64,000 nucleotides of DNA from Burkholderia contaminans (GCF_029633825.1 NZ_CP090642.1:1240001-1304000); one strand, 5' to 3'; shown: positions 1 through 8,418, numbered from the stretch's first letter. Numbers and translations are program-made. The notes: generated by a model from the sequence alone, not told the origin.

Positions 1-387
1 TATCACGAAGGCGGGCTGCTCGCGAACGGCCAGGCGATGGCGCCCCGCTTTGCCGCGGGCCTCGACGCGCTGCGCGCGCATCCGCTCGTCGGCGACGCAC
101 GCTCGGTCGGCCTGCTCGGCGCGCTCGAACTGGTCACCGACAAGGCGCACAAGACGCGCTTCGATCCGGCACTGAACGTGCCCGACAAGATCGCGGCGGC
201 CGCCTATGCGAACGGCATCATCTTCCGCGCGTTCGGCGACGGCGTGCTCGGCTTCGCGCCGGCGCTGAGCTTCACCGCGGGCGAGTTCGACCTGCTGTTC
301 GAACGCGTGCGCAAGACGCTCGACGACGTGCTGGCCGATGCGGGCGTGCAGCGCGCGCTCGATGCCGCGCACGCGCAGCCGGCCTGA
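1..387 (+). CDS. Class III (omega) aminotransferase, C-terminal part
   Basis: The reading frame is open from the first base, so this is the last 128 residues of a gene that begins outside the window. The segment from about residue 25 has the class III aminotransferase C-terminal pattern, with VGDARSVGLLGALELVTDK followed by a small domain ending in a long helix. It resembles the corresponding end of the complete aminotransferase at 49413-50777 (GKGLMLALDLVTDK). The PLP lysine lies upstream and cannot be checked. With the Lrp regulator and the succinate-semialdehyde-type dehydrogenase just downstream, a GABA, beta-alanine or polyamine transaminase role is likely. This is inferred from context; the substrate is not visible. 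Confidence 0.88.
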   Translation, partial: YHEGGLLANGQAMAPRFAAGLDALRAHPLVGDARSVGLLGALELVTDKAHKTRFDPALNVPDKIAAAAYANGIIFRAFGDGVLGFAPALSFTAGEFDLLFERVRKTLDDVLADAGVQRALDAAHAQPA

Positions 388-478
388 CGGGCCGAGGGAA
401 AGCCGGGCTTGTGGCGGATATCTTTCGACTCTAAAGTAACCGGACATTCCATTTTTCCGACTCCCGACTCACGTGAAC

Positions 479-970
479 ATGACGGACAGCAAGCTGGATC
501 GCATCGACCTGCGCATCCTCTCCCAGTTGCAGAAGCGCGGCCGCATGACCAACGTCGAACTGGCCGACGCGGTCGGGCTGTCGCCAAGTCCATGCCTGAT
601 CCGCGTGAAGCGGCTCGAGAAGGCCGGCTACATCGGCGGCTACGGCGCGCACATTCAGCTCGAGAAACTCGGCGACGTGCAGGTCGTGTTCACCGAAGTC
701 ACGCTGGCCGACCATCGACGCGAGGATTTCGACCGCTTCGTCGCGGCGATCCGCAACGTCGACGAGATCGTCGAATGCCACCTCGCGAGCGGCGGCTACG
801 ACTATCTGCTGAAGTTCATCACGCGCAGCGTGAGCCATTACCAGACGATCGTCGAAGGGCTGCTCGAGCAGAACATCGGCATCGAGAAGTATTTCAGTTA
901 CGTGATCATCAAGTCGCCGTTCGTCAAACGGCACTACCCGCTCGAATCGCTGTTCGGCGAACGTCACTGA
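479..970 (+). CDS. Lrp/AsnC family transcriptional regulator
   Basis: The protein is 163 residues. An N-terminal winged helix-turn-helix (LDRIDLRILSQLQKRGRMTNVELADAVGLS) is followed by the alpha/beta RAM (Lrp ligand-sensing) domain from about residue 65, with the typical VDEIVECHLASGGYDYLLK strand-turn. Members are dimers or octamers that sense amino acids. The ATG at 479 is preferred because it sits at the usual distance from the HTH; an in-frame GTG at 473 is the alternative, and neither has a strong ribosome binding site. The gene lies between an aminotransferase and an aldehyde dehydrogenase on the same strand, so it probably controls them in response to an amino acid such as GABA. Confidence 0.92.
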   Translation: MTDSKLDRIDLRILSQLQKRGRMTNVELADAVGLSPSPCLIRVKRLEKAGYIGGYGAHIQLEKLGDVQVVFTEVTLADHRREDFDRFVAAIRNVDEIVECHLASGGYDYLLKFITRSVSHYQTIVEGLLEQNIGIEKYFSYVIIKSPFVKRHYPLESLFGERH

Positions 971-1079
971 CGCACCGCGCGCGGCACCCGCGAATACGGC
1001 AGCTTCGCTGTCCGTATGGGGGAGTCGCGCGCCTGCCGCGCCGCCGTCGTCGCCGAACCGCTTCATCCAAGGACTTGCC

Positions 1080-2552
1080 ATGCCGCTTTCGCTGACCCGC
1101 ACCGAACTCCTGCGCTCCGCCAACCTGATCGACGGCACGTGGCGCGACGCGCACGACGGCAGCCGTTTCGCCGTGACCGATCCGGCACGGCTCGACACCG
1201 TTGCCCATGCACCCGACAGCGGCGCCGCCGACGCGCGCGCGGCAACCGATGCGGCGGTACGCGCACTGCCCGCGTGGCGCGCGACGCCCGCTCGCGACCG
1301 CGCGGCGATCCTGCGAGCATGGCACGCGGCGATCGTCGCGAATACCGACGATCTCGCGAAGCTGATGTCGCGAGAACAGGGCAAGCCGCTCGCGGAAGCG
1401 CGCGGTGAAGTCGCGTACGGCGCGTCGTACGTACTGTGGTTCGCCGAGGAAGCGACGCGCACGTACGGCGACATCATTCCGCAGCAGCAGCGCGGCAAGC
1501 GGCTGAGTGCGGTGAAGGAGCCGATCGGCGTCGTCGCGGCGATCACGCCGTGGAACTTCCCGCTCGCGATGATCGCGCGCAAGATCGCGCCGGCGCTCGC
1601 GGCCGGCTGCACGGTCGTCGCGAAGCCCGCGGAGGATACGCCGCTCACCGCGCTCGCGCTCGCGTTCCTCGCGCAGGAAGCCGGCGTGCCGGCGGGCGTG
1701 CTGAACCTGATCACGGCGTCGCGCGAGCGCGGCATCGACGCGGCCGCCGACTGGCTTGCCGACAGCCGCGTGCGCAAGATCACCTTCACCGGCTCGACGG
1801 CCGTCGGCAAGCTGCTCGCGCGCGATTCGGCCGCGACGCTGAAGAAGCTTTCGCTCGAGTTGGGCGGCAATGCGCCGTTCATCGTGTTCGACGATGCCGA
1901 GCTCGATGCCGCGGTCGACGGGCTGATGGCCGCGAAGTTCCGCAATGGCGGGCAGACGTGCGTATCGCCGAACCGCATCTACGTGCAGGCCGGCGTGTAC
2001 GACGCGTTCGCCGCGAAGCTCGCGGCGCGCGTCGCCGCGCTGAAGGTCGCGCCGGCGACCGACCCGGCCGCGCAGATCGGCCCGATGATCAACGCGCGGG
2101 CGGTCGACAAGATCGCGCGGCACGTCGGCGATGCCGTCGAGCGCGGCGCGCGCGTGCTGACGGGCGGCAAGCGCCTCACCGAGCTGGGCCCGAACTTCTA
2201 CGCGCCGACGGTGCTCGCCGACGCGAGCGCCGACATGCAGCTCACGTGCGAGGAAACGTTCGGCCCGGTGGCGCCGCTGTTCCGGTTCGACACCGAGGAC
2301 GACGCCGTCGACGCCGCGAACGACACGCCGTTCGGCCTCGCCGCGTATTTCTACACGCAGGACGTGCGGCGCATCGCGCGCGTGTCGGCGCGGCTCGAAA
2401 CCGGCATCGTCGGGATCAACGAAGGCGCGCTCGCGAGCGAGGCCGCGCCGTTCGGCGGCGTGAAGGAGTCCGGCTACGGCCGCGAAGGCTCGCGCTACGG
2501 GCTCGACGATTACCTGTCGATCAAGTATCTGTGCCAGGGCGGGCTGGACTGA
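1080..2552 (+). CDS. NAD(P)-dependent succinate-semialdehyde-type aldehyde dehydrogenase
   Basis: The 490-residue product is a full-length ALDH-superfamily enzyme. Visible landmarks are the cofactor-site block ITPWNFPLAMIARKIAPALAAG, the KITFTGSTAVGK segment, the catalytic glutamate in LELGGNAPF and the catalytic cysteine in GGQTCVSPNR. The PFGGVKESGYGREGS block near the C terminus is typical of the GabD/SSADH subgroup. AAGGA stands about 6 bases before the ATG. With an aminotransferase and an Lrp regulator upstream it would oxidise the semialdehyde made by transamination (succinate semialdehyde from GABA or a homologue) to the acid. The aldehyde specificity is inferred. Confidence 0.93.
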   Translation: MPLSLTRTELLRSANLIDGTWRDAHDGSRFAVTDPARLDTVAHAPDSGAADARAATDAAVRALPAWRATPARDRAAILRAWHAAIVANTDDLAKLMSREQGKPLAEARGEVAYGASYVLWFAEEATRTYGDIIPQQQRGKRLSAVKEPIGVVAAITPWNFPLAMIARKIAPALAAGCTVVAKPAEDTPLTALALAFLAQEAGVPAGVLNLITASRERGIDAAADWLADSRVRKITFTGSTAVGKLLARDSAATLKKLSLELGGNAPFIVFDDAELDAAVDGLMAAKFRNGGQTCVSPNRIYVQAGVYDAFAAKLAARVAALKVAPATDPAAQIGPMINARAVDKIARHVGDAVERGARVLTGGKRLTELGPNFYAPTVLADASADMQLTCEETFGPVAPLFRFDTEDDAVDAANDTPFGLAAYFYTQDVRRIARVSARLETGIVGINEGALASEAAPFGGVKESGYGREGSRYGLDDYLSIKYLCQGGLD

Positions 2553-2612
2553 CCGGGCGGGCGCAAGCCGTCCGCGAGGGCGGCATCGCGCCGCCCGGCC
2601 CGAAAACGCGCA

Positions 2613-2642
2613 TTGACATAGGAACCGATCGGTCCATATAAT
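2613..2642 (+). promoter_or_regulatory. Promoter and overlapping TetR operator for the tetR gene
   Basis: TTGACA (2613-2618) and TATAAT (2637-2642) are consensus sigma-70 boxes with an 18-bp spacer. The spacer carries GGAACCGATCGGTCC (2621-2635), whose core ACCGATCGGT is a perfect palindrome. The same GGAACC-GGTTCC dyad occurs before the MFS gene at 3300-3315. A repressor bound here would block RNA polymerase, so autorepression by the TetR protein is the simplest reading. Confidence 0.82.
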
Positions 2643-2684
2643 GCGATCCATTCCTGGACACCGCATCGTTTGCGAAACCGATCA

Positions 2685-3281
2685 ATGGCAAATCCCGCCG
2701 GCGTGGGCCGCCCGCGCGAATTCGAACTCGAAGATGCCGCGCGCGACGCGATGGCCGTCTTCTGGGACCACGGGTACGAAGGCGCGTCCCTGCCCGACCT
2801 GATGGCCGGCACGGGCTTGTCACGCGGCAGCCTGTACAAGGCCTTCGGCGACAAGAAGGCGCTGCTGCTGGCGGCGCTCGACCTGTACATGGCCGACGGG
2901 CTCAAGGCAACCGCCGACATCCTGTCGCAACCCGGCACCGTGAAAGCGGCCATTCGCGACTCGCTGCTGCGCTATGCCCGCCTGTCCGTCGGCGAGGCGG
3001 GCCGGCGCGGCTGTCTCGCGGTCGCAATGACCACGGAACTGGCCGCCCGCGACCCCGATGTCGCGGAGCGTACCGGGCGCATGTTCCGCCGCCTGCAGCA
3101 ACTCTATGCCGGCGCGATCGTGCGCGGCCAGGCAAGCGGCGAGATCGCCGAGCAGGACGAGCAGGTGCTGGCGCGCTTGCTCGTCTGCCAGGTCGAGGGC
3201 ATGCGCGTGCTGGGCAAGACCGGCGTGTCCGAGGCCGACATGCTCGCGCTGGTCGACCGCACGATGCGTTTTCTCGATTGA
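2685..3281 (+). CDS. TetR/AcrR family transcriptional repressor
   Basis: The 198-residue protein begins with a TetR N-terminal HTH (AMAVFWDHGYEGASLPDLMAGTGLSRGSLYKAFGDKKALL, about residues 20-60) and has a C-terminal helical ligand domain. The block ending RRGCLAVAMTTELAARDP is common in the TetR subgroup that controls MFS exporters. ATG 2685 is chosen because an upstream TTG at 2670 would add only five residues. The gene lies 50 bp upstream of an MFS exporter on the same strand, and both genes are preceded by a GGAACC..GGTTCC palindrome, so it probably represses itself and the exporter until a toxic ligand binds. The ligand is unknown. Confidence 0.92.
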   Translation: MANPAGVGRPREFELEDAARDAMAVFWDHGYEGASLPDLMAGTGLSRGSLYKAFGDKKALLLAALDLYMADGLKATADILSQPGTVKAAIRDSLLRYARLSVGEAGRRGCLAVAMTTELAARDPDVAERTGRMFRRLQQLYAGAIVRGQASGEIAEQDEQVLARLLVCQVEGMRVLGKTGVSEADMLALVDRTMRFLD

Positions 3282-3299
3282 AATTTTTTTACCCAATTT

Positions 3300-3315
3300 G
3301 GAACCAATTGGTTCC
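3300..3315. promoter_or_regulatory. TetR-type operator before the MFS exporter
   Basis: GGAACCAATTGGTTCC is a perfect 16-bp palindrome placed 17 bp before the MFS start codon. It shares the GGAACC-AT-GGT frame with the palindrome inside the tetR promoter at 2621-2635. It lies between tetR and the exporter gene, where a bound repressor could act on an exporter promoter or as a roadblock. Confidence 0.8.
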
Positions 3316-3331
3316 GTATGGAGAGCCGTTC

Positions 3332-4813
3332 ATGTCACGGAATGATCCTGTATCGCCCGACCCGCGTCGGTGGGCCATGTTTGCGGTGCTGCTCGTCGGC
3401 GCGTTCCTGCCGCCGCTGGATTTCTTCATCGTCAATGTCGCGCTGCCGTCGATTCGCGCGGAGCTGGGTGCGTCGTCGTCCGCCGAGCAACTGGTGATTT
3501 CGTCGTATGCCGGCCTGTACGCGGTCACGCTGATCACCGGCGGGCGGCTGGGCGACCTGTACGGTCGCGGCCGCGTGTTTTTCCTCGGGTTGATCGGCTT
3601 TGCGATCGCCTCGACGCTGTGCGGCCTCGCAGGTTCGCCTGGGATGCTCATCGCCGGGCGAGCGTTGCAGGGTGTGACGGCCGCGATCATGGCGCCGCAG
3701 GCGCTCGCGTCGATCCAGGCGATCTTCCCGGAAGCGGAAAAGCCGCTCGCGCTCAGCCTGTATGGCGCGGTCTTCGGCTTGGCGGCCGTGATCGGGCAGG
3801 CGCTGGGCGGGATCCTGATCTCGCTGAACCTGTTGAACCTCGGCTGGCGGACGATCTTCCTCGTCAACCTGCCGCTGGCGATGCTGGTCGTCGTGTTCGG
3901 CATTCCGCTGTTGAAGGAAACGCGTGCGCAGCATGCGCGCAAGCTCGACCTCGGCGGCACCGCGCTGTCGATGCTGACGCTCGGCGCGTTGATCGTGCCG
4001 CTGATCGAAGGGCGCGAGGCGGGCTGGCCCGTGTGGGCCCGGGCCTCGCTGATCGCCGCGCCCGCACTCGCGTGGGGCTTCTGGCGTTACGAGAGCCAGC
4101 TCGGCCGCCGCGGCGGCGCACCGCTGCTCGATCCGACCGCGCTGCGCGCACCGGGGCTCGGCCGCGCGTTGCTGATCGCGCTGTTGCTGTACTCGATCGG
4201 CGCGTTCTTCCTGCTGTTCTCGGTGTATCTGCAGAATGCGTTGCACGTCGACGCGTTGAGCGCGGGCCTCGTGTTCTTGCCGTTCGGCGTGGGGTTTCTG
4301 CTCGGCCCGCTGTCGACGCCGTTGTGCACGCGTGCGATCGGCGCTTATGTGAATCCGCTCGGCATGGGCCTCGAGATCGTCGGGCTCGTCGGACTCGCCT
4401 GCCTGATCGACACGACGCCGACCGGGATGCCGCTCGCGTCCGTGCCGCTCGCCGCCGCGCTCTTCGTGATCGGGTTCGGACAAGGTCTCGCGCTGCCGAC
4501 GCTGATGCGCATGGTGACGGGGCGCGTCGCACCCGCGGTGTCGGGGATGATCGCCGGTATCGCCAGCTCGACGCTGCAGGTCAGCACGTCGCTCAGCGTC
4601 GCGATCATCGGCGGGATTTTCTATACGGTTCTGGGCGCGCGCCAGGATCCGGCGACCATTGCGCACGCGTTTATCGTCGCACTCCTGTCTATCTCGGCGT
4701 TCCTCGCCGTCGGCGCCGCGCTGGGCATCTCGCTCGCGCGTGCACCGGCCGCGCCGTCGTCGGTGCGCTCCGCCGGCCAGCCGGCATTCGGCCCCGCGCG
4801 CAAACGACCGTGA
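3332..4813 (+). CDS. MFS drug exporter, DHA2-like (14 transmembrane helices)
   Basis: This 493-residue inner-membrane protein has about 14 hydrophobic helices, motif A after helix 2 (GGRLGDLYGRGRVFF), and the long PQALASIQAIFP and GAVFGLAAVIGQALGGILI helices typical of the DHA2 (EmrB/QacA-like) proton antiporters. ATG 3332 is chosen over an upstream in-frame start at 3278 because GGAGAG lies 6 bases before it and the upstream start would place the operator inside the coding region. Regulation by the adjacent TetR is expected. It probably exports a lipophilic toxicant; the substrate cannot be read from the sequence. Confidence 0.92.
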   Translation: MSRNDPVSPDPRRWAMFAVLLVGAFLPPLDFFIVNVALPSIRAELGASSSAEQLVISSYAGLYAVTLITGGRLGDLYGRGRVFFLGLIGFAIASTLCGLAGSPGMLIAGRALQGVTAAIMAPQALASIQAIFPEAEKPLALSLYGAVFGLAAVIGQALGGILISLNLLNLGWRTIFLVNLPLAMLVVVFGIPLLKETRAQHARKLDLGGTALSMLTLGALIVPLIEGREAGWPVWARASLIAAPALAWGFWRYESQLGRRGGAPLLDPTALRAPGLGRALLIALLLYSIGAFFLLFSVYLQNALHVDALSAGLVFLPFGVGFLLGPLSTPLCTRAIGAYVNPLGMGLEIVGLVGLACLIDTTPTGMPLASVPLAAALFVIGFGQGLALPTLMRMVTGRVAPAVSGMIAGIASSTLQVSTSLSVAIIGGIFYTVLGARQDPATIAHAFIVALLSISAFLAVGAALGISLARAPAAPSSVRSAGQPAFGPARKRP

Positions 4814-4853
4814 TCGCCCGTATCGACATTCGACGTTGCACGGAAGCGTATGC

Positions 4854-4895
4854 GCATCGCGCATCGCGCATCGCGCGTCGTGCGTCATACGTCAT
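4854..4895. repeat. Degenerate 7-bp tandem repeat in a convergent gap
   Basis: Six consecutive 7-base units run GCATCGC three times, then GCGTCGT, GCGTCAT and ACGTCAT, as if the unit drifted along the array. It lies in the 90-bp gap between the convergent MFS and LuxR-type genes, 8 bp before the 3' end of the latter. No hairpin with a U-tract is visible. Function unknown; probably slipped-strand expansion in non-coding DNA. Confidence 0.7.
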
Positions 4896-4903
4896 GCTTA
4901 TCG

Positions 4904-6397
4904 TCAGAGCAACCCCATTGCCGATGCCTTGAGCGTCGCCGCGGCCCGTGTCGAGCATTCGAGCTTGCGAAACGCCTTCTCGACATGGGTGCGCACCGTG
5001 CTCGGACTCATCGAAAGCGCCTGCGCGACCTGCTTGTTGCTCGCCCCTCGGGAGATGGCCCGCAGTACGTCGATCTCCCGTGGCGACAGGCGCGGGCCGT
5101 CGTGCGACGCGCGAGCGGACATGCGCCGGGCCGCAGGCGCGCCACCCGTGACGAGCGCCGCGACCACGTCGCCGCATAGCCGGCCGCGCGCCGCCTCTTC
5201 CTGCAATTGGCCGGCGGCGGCCGCATCGCTGAGCGCCGCCCGCCACGGGCGCGCCGAGCGCAACGCGACCCACGCCAGCGATGCCGCGAGTACGCGCGCT
5301 TCCAGCGTCAGCGCCGCATCGCGAGCGCCGCGGAAATAACCGGAACCGTCCTGCCGCTCGTACGCATACGACGCAAGCACCGCGGCTTCGCCGAGCGCGC
5401 CGGTCTGCCTGCCGGCGCGCTCCGTCCAGTACGGCACGAGCCGCACCTTTTCCCATGCGCTTGCAGGCAGCCGCGTCGGCAGGTTCCACACGTCGTTCGG
5501 CACCGCGGCCCTGCCGATGCCATGAATCAGCCCGGCGCGGTACACGCGTTCGCGCGCGGCCGCATCCGGCGACAGGCGCTCGTAACACGCGGCCGCCGTC
5601 ACGGCGACCGAACGCGAGAACCCCGTCATCCACGGCAGCTTCAGATCGATGACGTCCGCGATCAATTCGGCGGAGGTCGCGCCTTGCATGCCGGGCGTGG
5701 CCAATGCGGCATCGAGACCGTCGGGCGACAGGTGATCGAGCGCCGCGAGCCAGCGCGCGGCGGCGTGCGCGGCCGCCTCGACGAGCGCGCTCGGATAGCG
5801 TGCGCCCGCGCGTTGCCCGATCCATTCGATGGCCTGCTCGATGCCGTACGTGCGGCTGAATACGTCGAGATCGCCCGCGAGCGTGACGATCGACACGGCG
5901 GCCGGCACCTGTTCCCGAGCGAGCCGTGCGGGCAGCCCGTTGCCGTCCCAGCTTTCGAAAATGTGCCGCAGCGCGGTTTCCGTGGCGCTGGAGAGGCCCA
6001 GTATTCGCGCGACTTCGCCCGACACTTCGCAATGGATTTGCGCGAGCGGGATCATCGCGGCGCCGACGCGGCCGACCGCTTCGGCGAGGCCGGGCCGGTT
6101 CTCGAGCATGGCGGCGCGAATCGCGACATCGTCGCCGAATGCTTGAGCGAAACCCGCGGCGTTCGCGGTACAGCCCGACCAGCGCAACAGCGCCACTTCG
6201 CGAGCCGTGTCGCACACCGCTGCGTCGAATCCCGCCGCGTGCGCGAGCTGTGCCGCCAGCCAGCCGGTGCGCAGCGAATGATCGGTCGGCTGCCCCATGC
6301 TGAGATCGCCGATGAAGGCCAGCGCGCGTACGGCGTCGAATATGCGCAGCGGGGCGTGACGGGCTTCGGCGTCGGGCATCGGATGGGGTGCGGGCAT
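4904..6397 (-). CDS. HD-GYP-like domain protein with C-terminal LuxR HTH
   Basis: The 497-residue protein has two tandem HD-GYP-like halves and a C-terminal LuxR/FixJ HTH (LSPREIDVLRAISRGASNKQ, from about residue 437). The first half has HCEVSGEVARILGL (122-135) and WDGNGLPARL (150-159). The second has IHGIGRAAVP (291-300) where active enzymes have HDIG, and ERQDGSGY (347-354) where HHE.xDGxGYP is usual. Key metal ligands therefore look lost and cyclic-di-GMP hydrolysis is doubtful. A sensor role, with the degenerate domains binding a ligand and the HTH binding DNA, is inferred. It is divergent from the DUF308-like gene at 6674. Confidence 0.85.
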   Translation of the reverse strand: MPAPHPMPDAEARHAPLRIFDAVRALAFIGDLSMGQPTDHSLRTGWLAAQLAHAAGFDAAVCDTAREVALLRWSGCTANAAGFAQAFGDDVAIRAAMLENRPGLAEAVGRVGAAMIPLAQIHCEVSGEVARILGLSSATETALRHIFESWDGNGLPARLAREQVPAAVSIVTLAGDLDVFSRTYGIEQAIEWIGQRAGARYPSALVEAAAHAAARWLAALDHLSPDGLDAALATPGMQGATSAELIADVIDLKLPWMTGFSRSVAVTAAACYERLSPDAAARERVYRAGLIHGIGRAAVPNDVWNLPTRLPASAWEKVRLVPYWTERAGRQTGALGEAAVLASYAYERQDGSGYFRGARDAALTLEARVLAASLAWVALRSARPWRAALSDAAAAGQLQEEAARGRLCGDVVAALVTGGAPAARRMSARASHDGPRLSPREIDVLRAISRGASNKQVAQALSMSPSTVRTHVEKAFRKLECSTRAAATLKASAMGLL

Positions 6398-6673
6398 TCA
6401 CGGGAACGGGAAAACGATCATACGCGACGACGTCGCGCCCTGCATGCGCGTGCGCGTGCGGATCGGTCGCGTGCCGCACCCCGGCCCGAAGCGATGTCGG
6501 CCGCTGCCCGGGGCGCGCGCGGGCGCACCTTCGCCATCGGATATCTGACCGATGGCGGGCGACCGCGACGATCGCGATACTCGGTGCACCGGAGATCCGG
6601 TCGGCACGGCCTCCGCGCGGCGGACACGCTGCACGCCGGCCGGAACGACGATCCGATATACGAAGGAATGCAA

Positions 6674-7249
6674 ATGACTGACCACTCCCCCGAATTCCGT
6701 GCCCCTGCCGACGCACAATGGCTGAAACGGTATTACTTTTCCCGGGCGATATTCTCGCTGCTCTGGGTCGCGCTGGCATTCTCCGTCGGCCGGCAGAGCG
6801 CGGCCGGCGCGGCGATCCTGCTGATCGTTTATCCGGCCTGGGATGCGCTCGCCAATTTCGTCGACCTCGCCCGCAGCGGCGGAGCGGCGACGAACCGCAC
6901 CCAGGCGGTCAACGTCGCGATCAGCGCCGCCACGACGCTGGCGGTTTTTGCGGCTTTGAATGCCGGCATGCACGCGGTGCTCACGGTGTTCGGCATCTGG
7001 GCAATTCTTTCCGGCTTGCTGCAGCTCGGCACGGCGCTGCGTCGCTGGAAGCAGGTCGGCGCGCAGTGGGCGATGGTTCTGAGCGGCGCGCAATCCGCGC
7101 TCGCGGGCGTGCTGTTCATCGCGCAAAGTCACGCGTCCATGCCGCCCGCCATCGTGAAGATCGCGGGCTACGCGGCGGTAGGCGCCGCCTATTTCCTGAT
7201 ATCGGCACTGTGGCTGCAACTGCGGCGGGCGCGACGTAGCGCGTCGTGA
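6674..7249 (+). CDS. DUF308/HdeD-like integral membrane protein
   Basis: The 191-residue product has a short charged N terminus and six hydrophobic segments (starting near FSRAIFSLLWVALAF, GAAILLIVYPAWDAL, NVAISAATTLAVFAAL, AVLTVFGIWAILSGL, WAMVLSGAQSALAGV and IVKIAGYAAVGAAYF). Length and helix spacing match DUF308/HdeD-like proteins, some of which are linked to acid stress; no catalytic motif is visible. ATG 6674 is preferred to the ATG six bases upstream because AAGGA (6663-6667) stands 6 bases before it. It is transcribed away from the HD-GYP/LuxR gene, which could be its regulator. Confidence 0.8.
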   Translation: MTDHSPEFRAPADAQWLKRYYFSRAIFSLLWVALAFSVGRQSAAGAAILLIVYPAWDALANFVDLARSGGAATNRTQAVNVAISAATTLAVFAALNAGMHAVLTVFGIWAILSGLLQLGTALRRWKQVGAQWAMVLSGAQSALAGVLFIAQSHASMPPAIVKIAGYAAVGAAYFLISALWLQLRRARRSAS

Positions 7250-7497
7250 GCCGTCGATCGAGATGAAGATGTCACGCCACGGGGCGCCGTCGCCGTGGTT
7301 GCGGTCAAGGGCACTCGTCGTGCAACGCATGCGCTCATGCAGATGATCGCAGCGGTGAAAACCGGGGGATTTCGCGGGCGCGAATGGCAGGTGTTGGGCG
7401 ACGCGAACGGGTATGAACGGCCCACAAGGGACAGTGGTCCTTCTCTTAAGCGGCTATTCACTGAGAGGCGAGCCTTCCGGTGACCGGGTGTTCCGAG

Positions 7498-7841
7498 CTA
7501 TTGATTCTCGGCCCGTCCCTCACAATCCCCCAATCTCTCGTAGACGATAGCGAAGCAGTCTCCCAGTTCCTGTTGAAGACGGTCACGCATCGTGACCGCG
7601 CTCGCTTCAAAGCGCTCGTACTCAGGCGCGTCTCATGGTCCCGGGTCTGGAGGGTATTCCCAGTTGAGCGATAGGTCATGCCACGCCGTCATTTCCGCAA
7701 GCTTTCTGCGCGTTTCATCAGCTAGCGGCATCGAGTCCTCAATCGGACCAACCCCGTATGCGCTGCGGGTAGTGTCGTCTCCCGCCCAATACAACCGCTG
7801 CCCCATTCGAACATGAGTCTGAGTCGATATTTTTCAGTCAT
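7498..7841 (-). pseudogene. Broken small immunity-like gene (frameshift plus nonsense codon)
   Basis: Reading down the minus strand, ATG (7839-7841) opens MTEKYRLRLMFEWGSG. The frame must then shift by one base near 7785-7800 to continue as YWAGDDTTRSAYGVGPIEDS and on to LNWEYPPDPGP. There a TGA (7633-7635) stands where Trp (TGG) would fit, and coding resumes with DAPEYERFEASAVTMRDRLQ to a TAG at 7498-7500. Joined, this gives a protein of about 113 residues of a compact acidic type that I associate with small proteins of toxin-immunity loci; that family link is from memory. The start overlaps the stop of the upstream gene (ATGACTGA), so the two were once translationally coupled. Two separate lesions argue for real decay rather than one sequencing error. 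Confidence 0.7.
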
Positions 7842-8169
7842 CGCAAGCTTCCGCGTCCGGGATAACCTCAAGTGCGGATAGCACGACCTTGAAGAACTCT
7901 TCCGCAAGCGCGTAATACTCCGCAGCTTCGGGTCTCCCGGCCGGGAACTCGTGCATGAAGCTTCTGCCGCGGTCGATAAAGAAGCTGATCGGTCGATAAT
8001 TCTCGCTAAACCAGCAAGCAATCGTGTGATTGACCGCACTGGACAACTGATAGATCGTCGCGTCGCGCCGATACAGACGAAGTTCGAGAAAGCGCTTGTC
8101 ATTCAACTGGCGTTGCAGTGAAGCAATTTGCTCGAGCAACCGATTGAACTGCGTTGTCAAGGCGGCCAC
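7834..8169 (-). CDS. Small hypothetical protein of the low-GC island
   Basis: This 111-residue protein starts with GTG (8167-8169). It has an N-terminal helix rich in Leu/Gln that may form a coiled coil (TTQFNRLLEQIASLQRQLND, residues 4-23) and an acidic C-terminal helix (AEEFFKVVLSALEVIPDAEA). I do not recognise the family. The start overlaps the end of the broken frame upstream and its stop overlaps the start of the broken gene downstream by 8 bases, so it is the middle member of a tightly packed set behind the Imm22-like gene. Its G+C and codon use are lower than in the surrounding metabolic genes, suggesting transfer with the island. It may be an immunity or accessory protein (inference). 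Confidence 0.6.
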   Translation of the reverse strand: MAALTTQFNRLLEQIASLQRQLNDKRFLELRLYRRDATIYQLSSAVNHTIACWFSENYRPISFFIDRGRSFMHEFPAGRPEAAEYYALAEEFFKVVLSALEVIPDAEACDD

Positions 8170-8418
8170 CTCTCATGGGTTCGTTGTTCGCGGACAGTCT
8201 GAATCAGCTTCGATGAGGCTATTTGTCTCTTGACTTGCTGGATATCGAACTGTCTCCGTTCGGTCTGAATCCGGCCAAGAATGCAAACACGCCAGTGTTC
8301 GATTGTCAGCGATCCGCACTGAGGTGTCGACCGTCTGCTTCTGGCAGAAAGCGGTCGCCCAGCAATAGGCATCGCATTTGGCGAAACCAAGTTCGAGAAG
8401 CTCAGATTGAATACTCAA
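8157..8418 (-). pseudogene. Probable frameshifted small gene between Imm22-like gene and 111-residue gene
   Basis: Two overlapping minus-strand frames look like parts of one gene. The first starts at a TTG (8416-8418) inside the end of the Imm22-like gene and reads MSIQSELLELGFAKCDAY, then CWATAFCQKQTVDTSVRIAD. The second, one base out of phase, reads EHWRVCILGRIQTERRQFDI to the TGA at 8157, overlapping the GTG of the next gene. Tails of both frames outside these stretches look non-coding (Ser/Arg/Thr-rich). A shift near 8300 would join them into a protein of about 90 residues. The family is not recognised and the join is inferred. Confidence 0.45.

Noticed and set aside
7250..7497. Possible small plus- or minus-strand genes before the low-GC island
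   Set aside because: Short frames there have no ribosome sites and random composition; the DNA looks non-coding.
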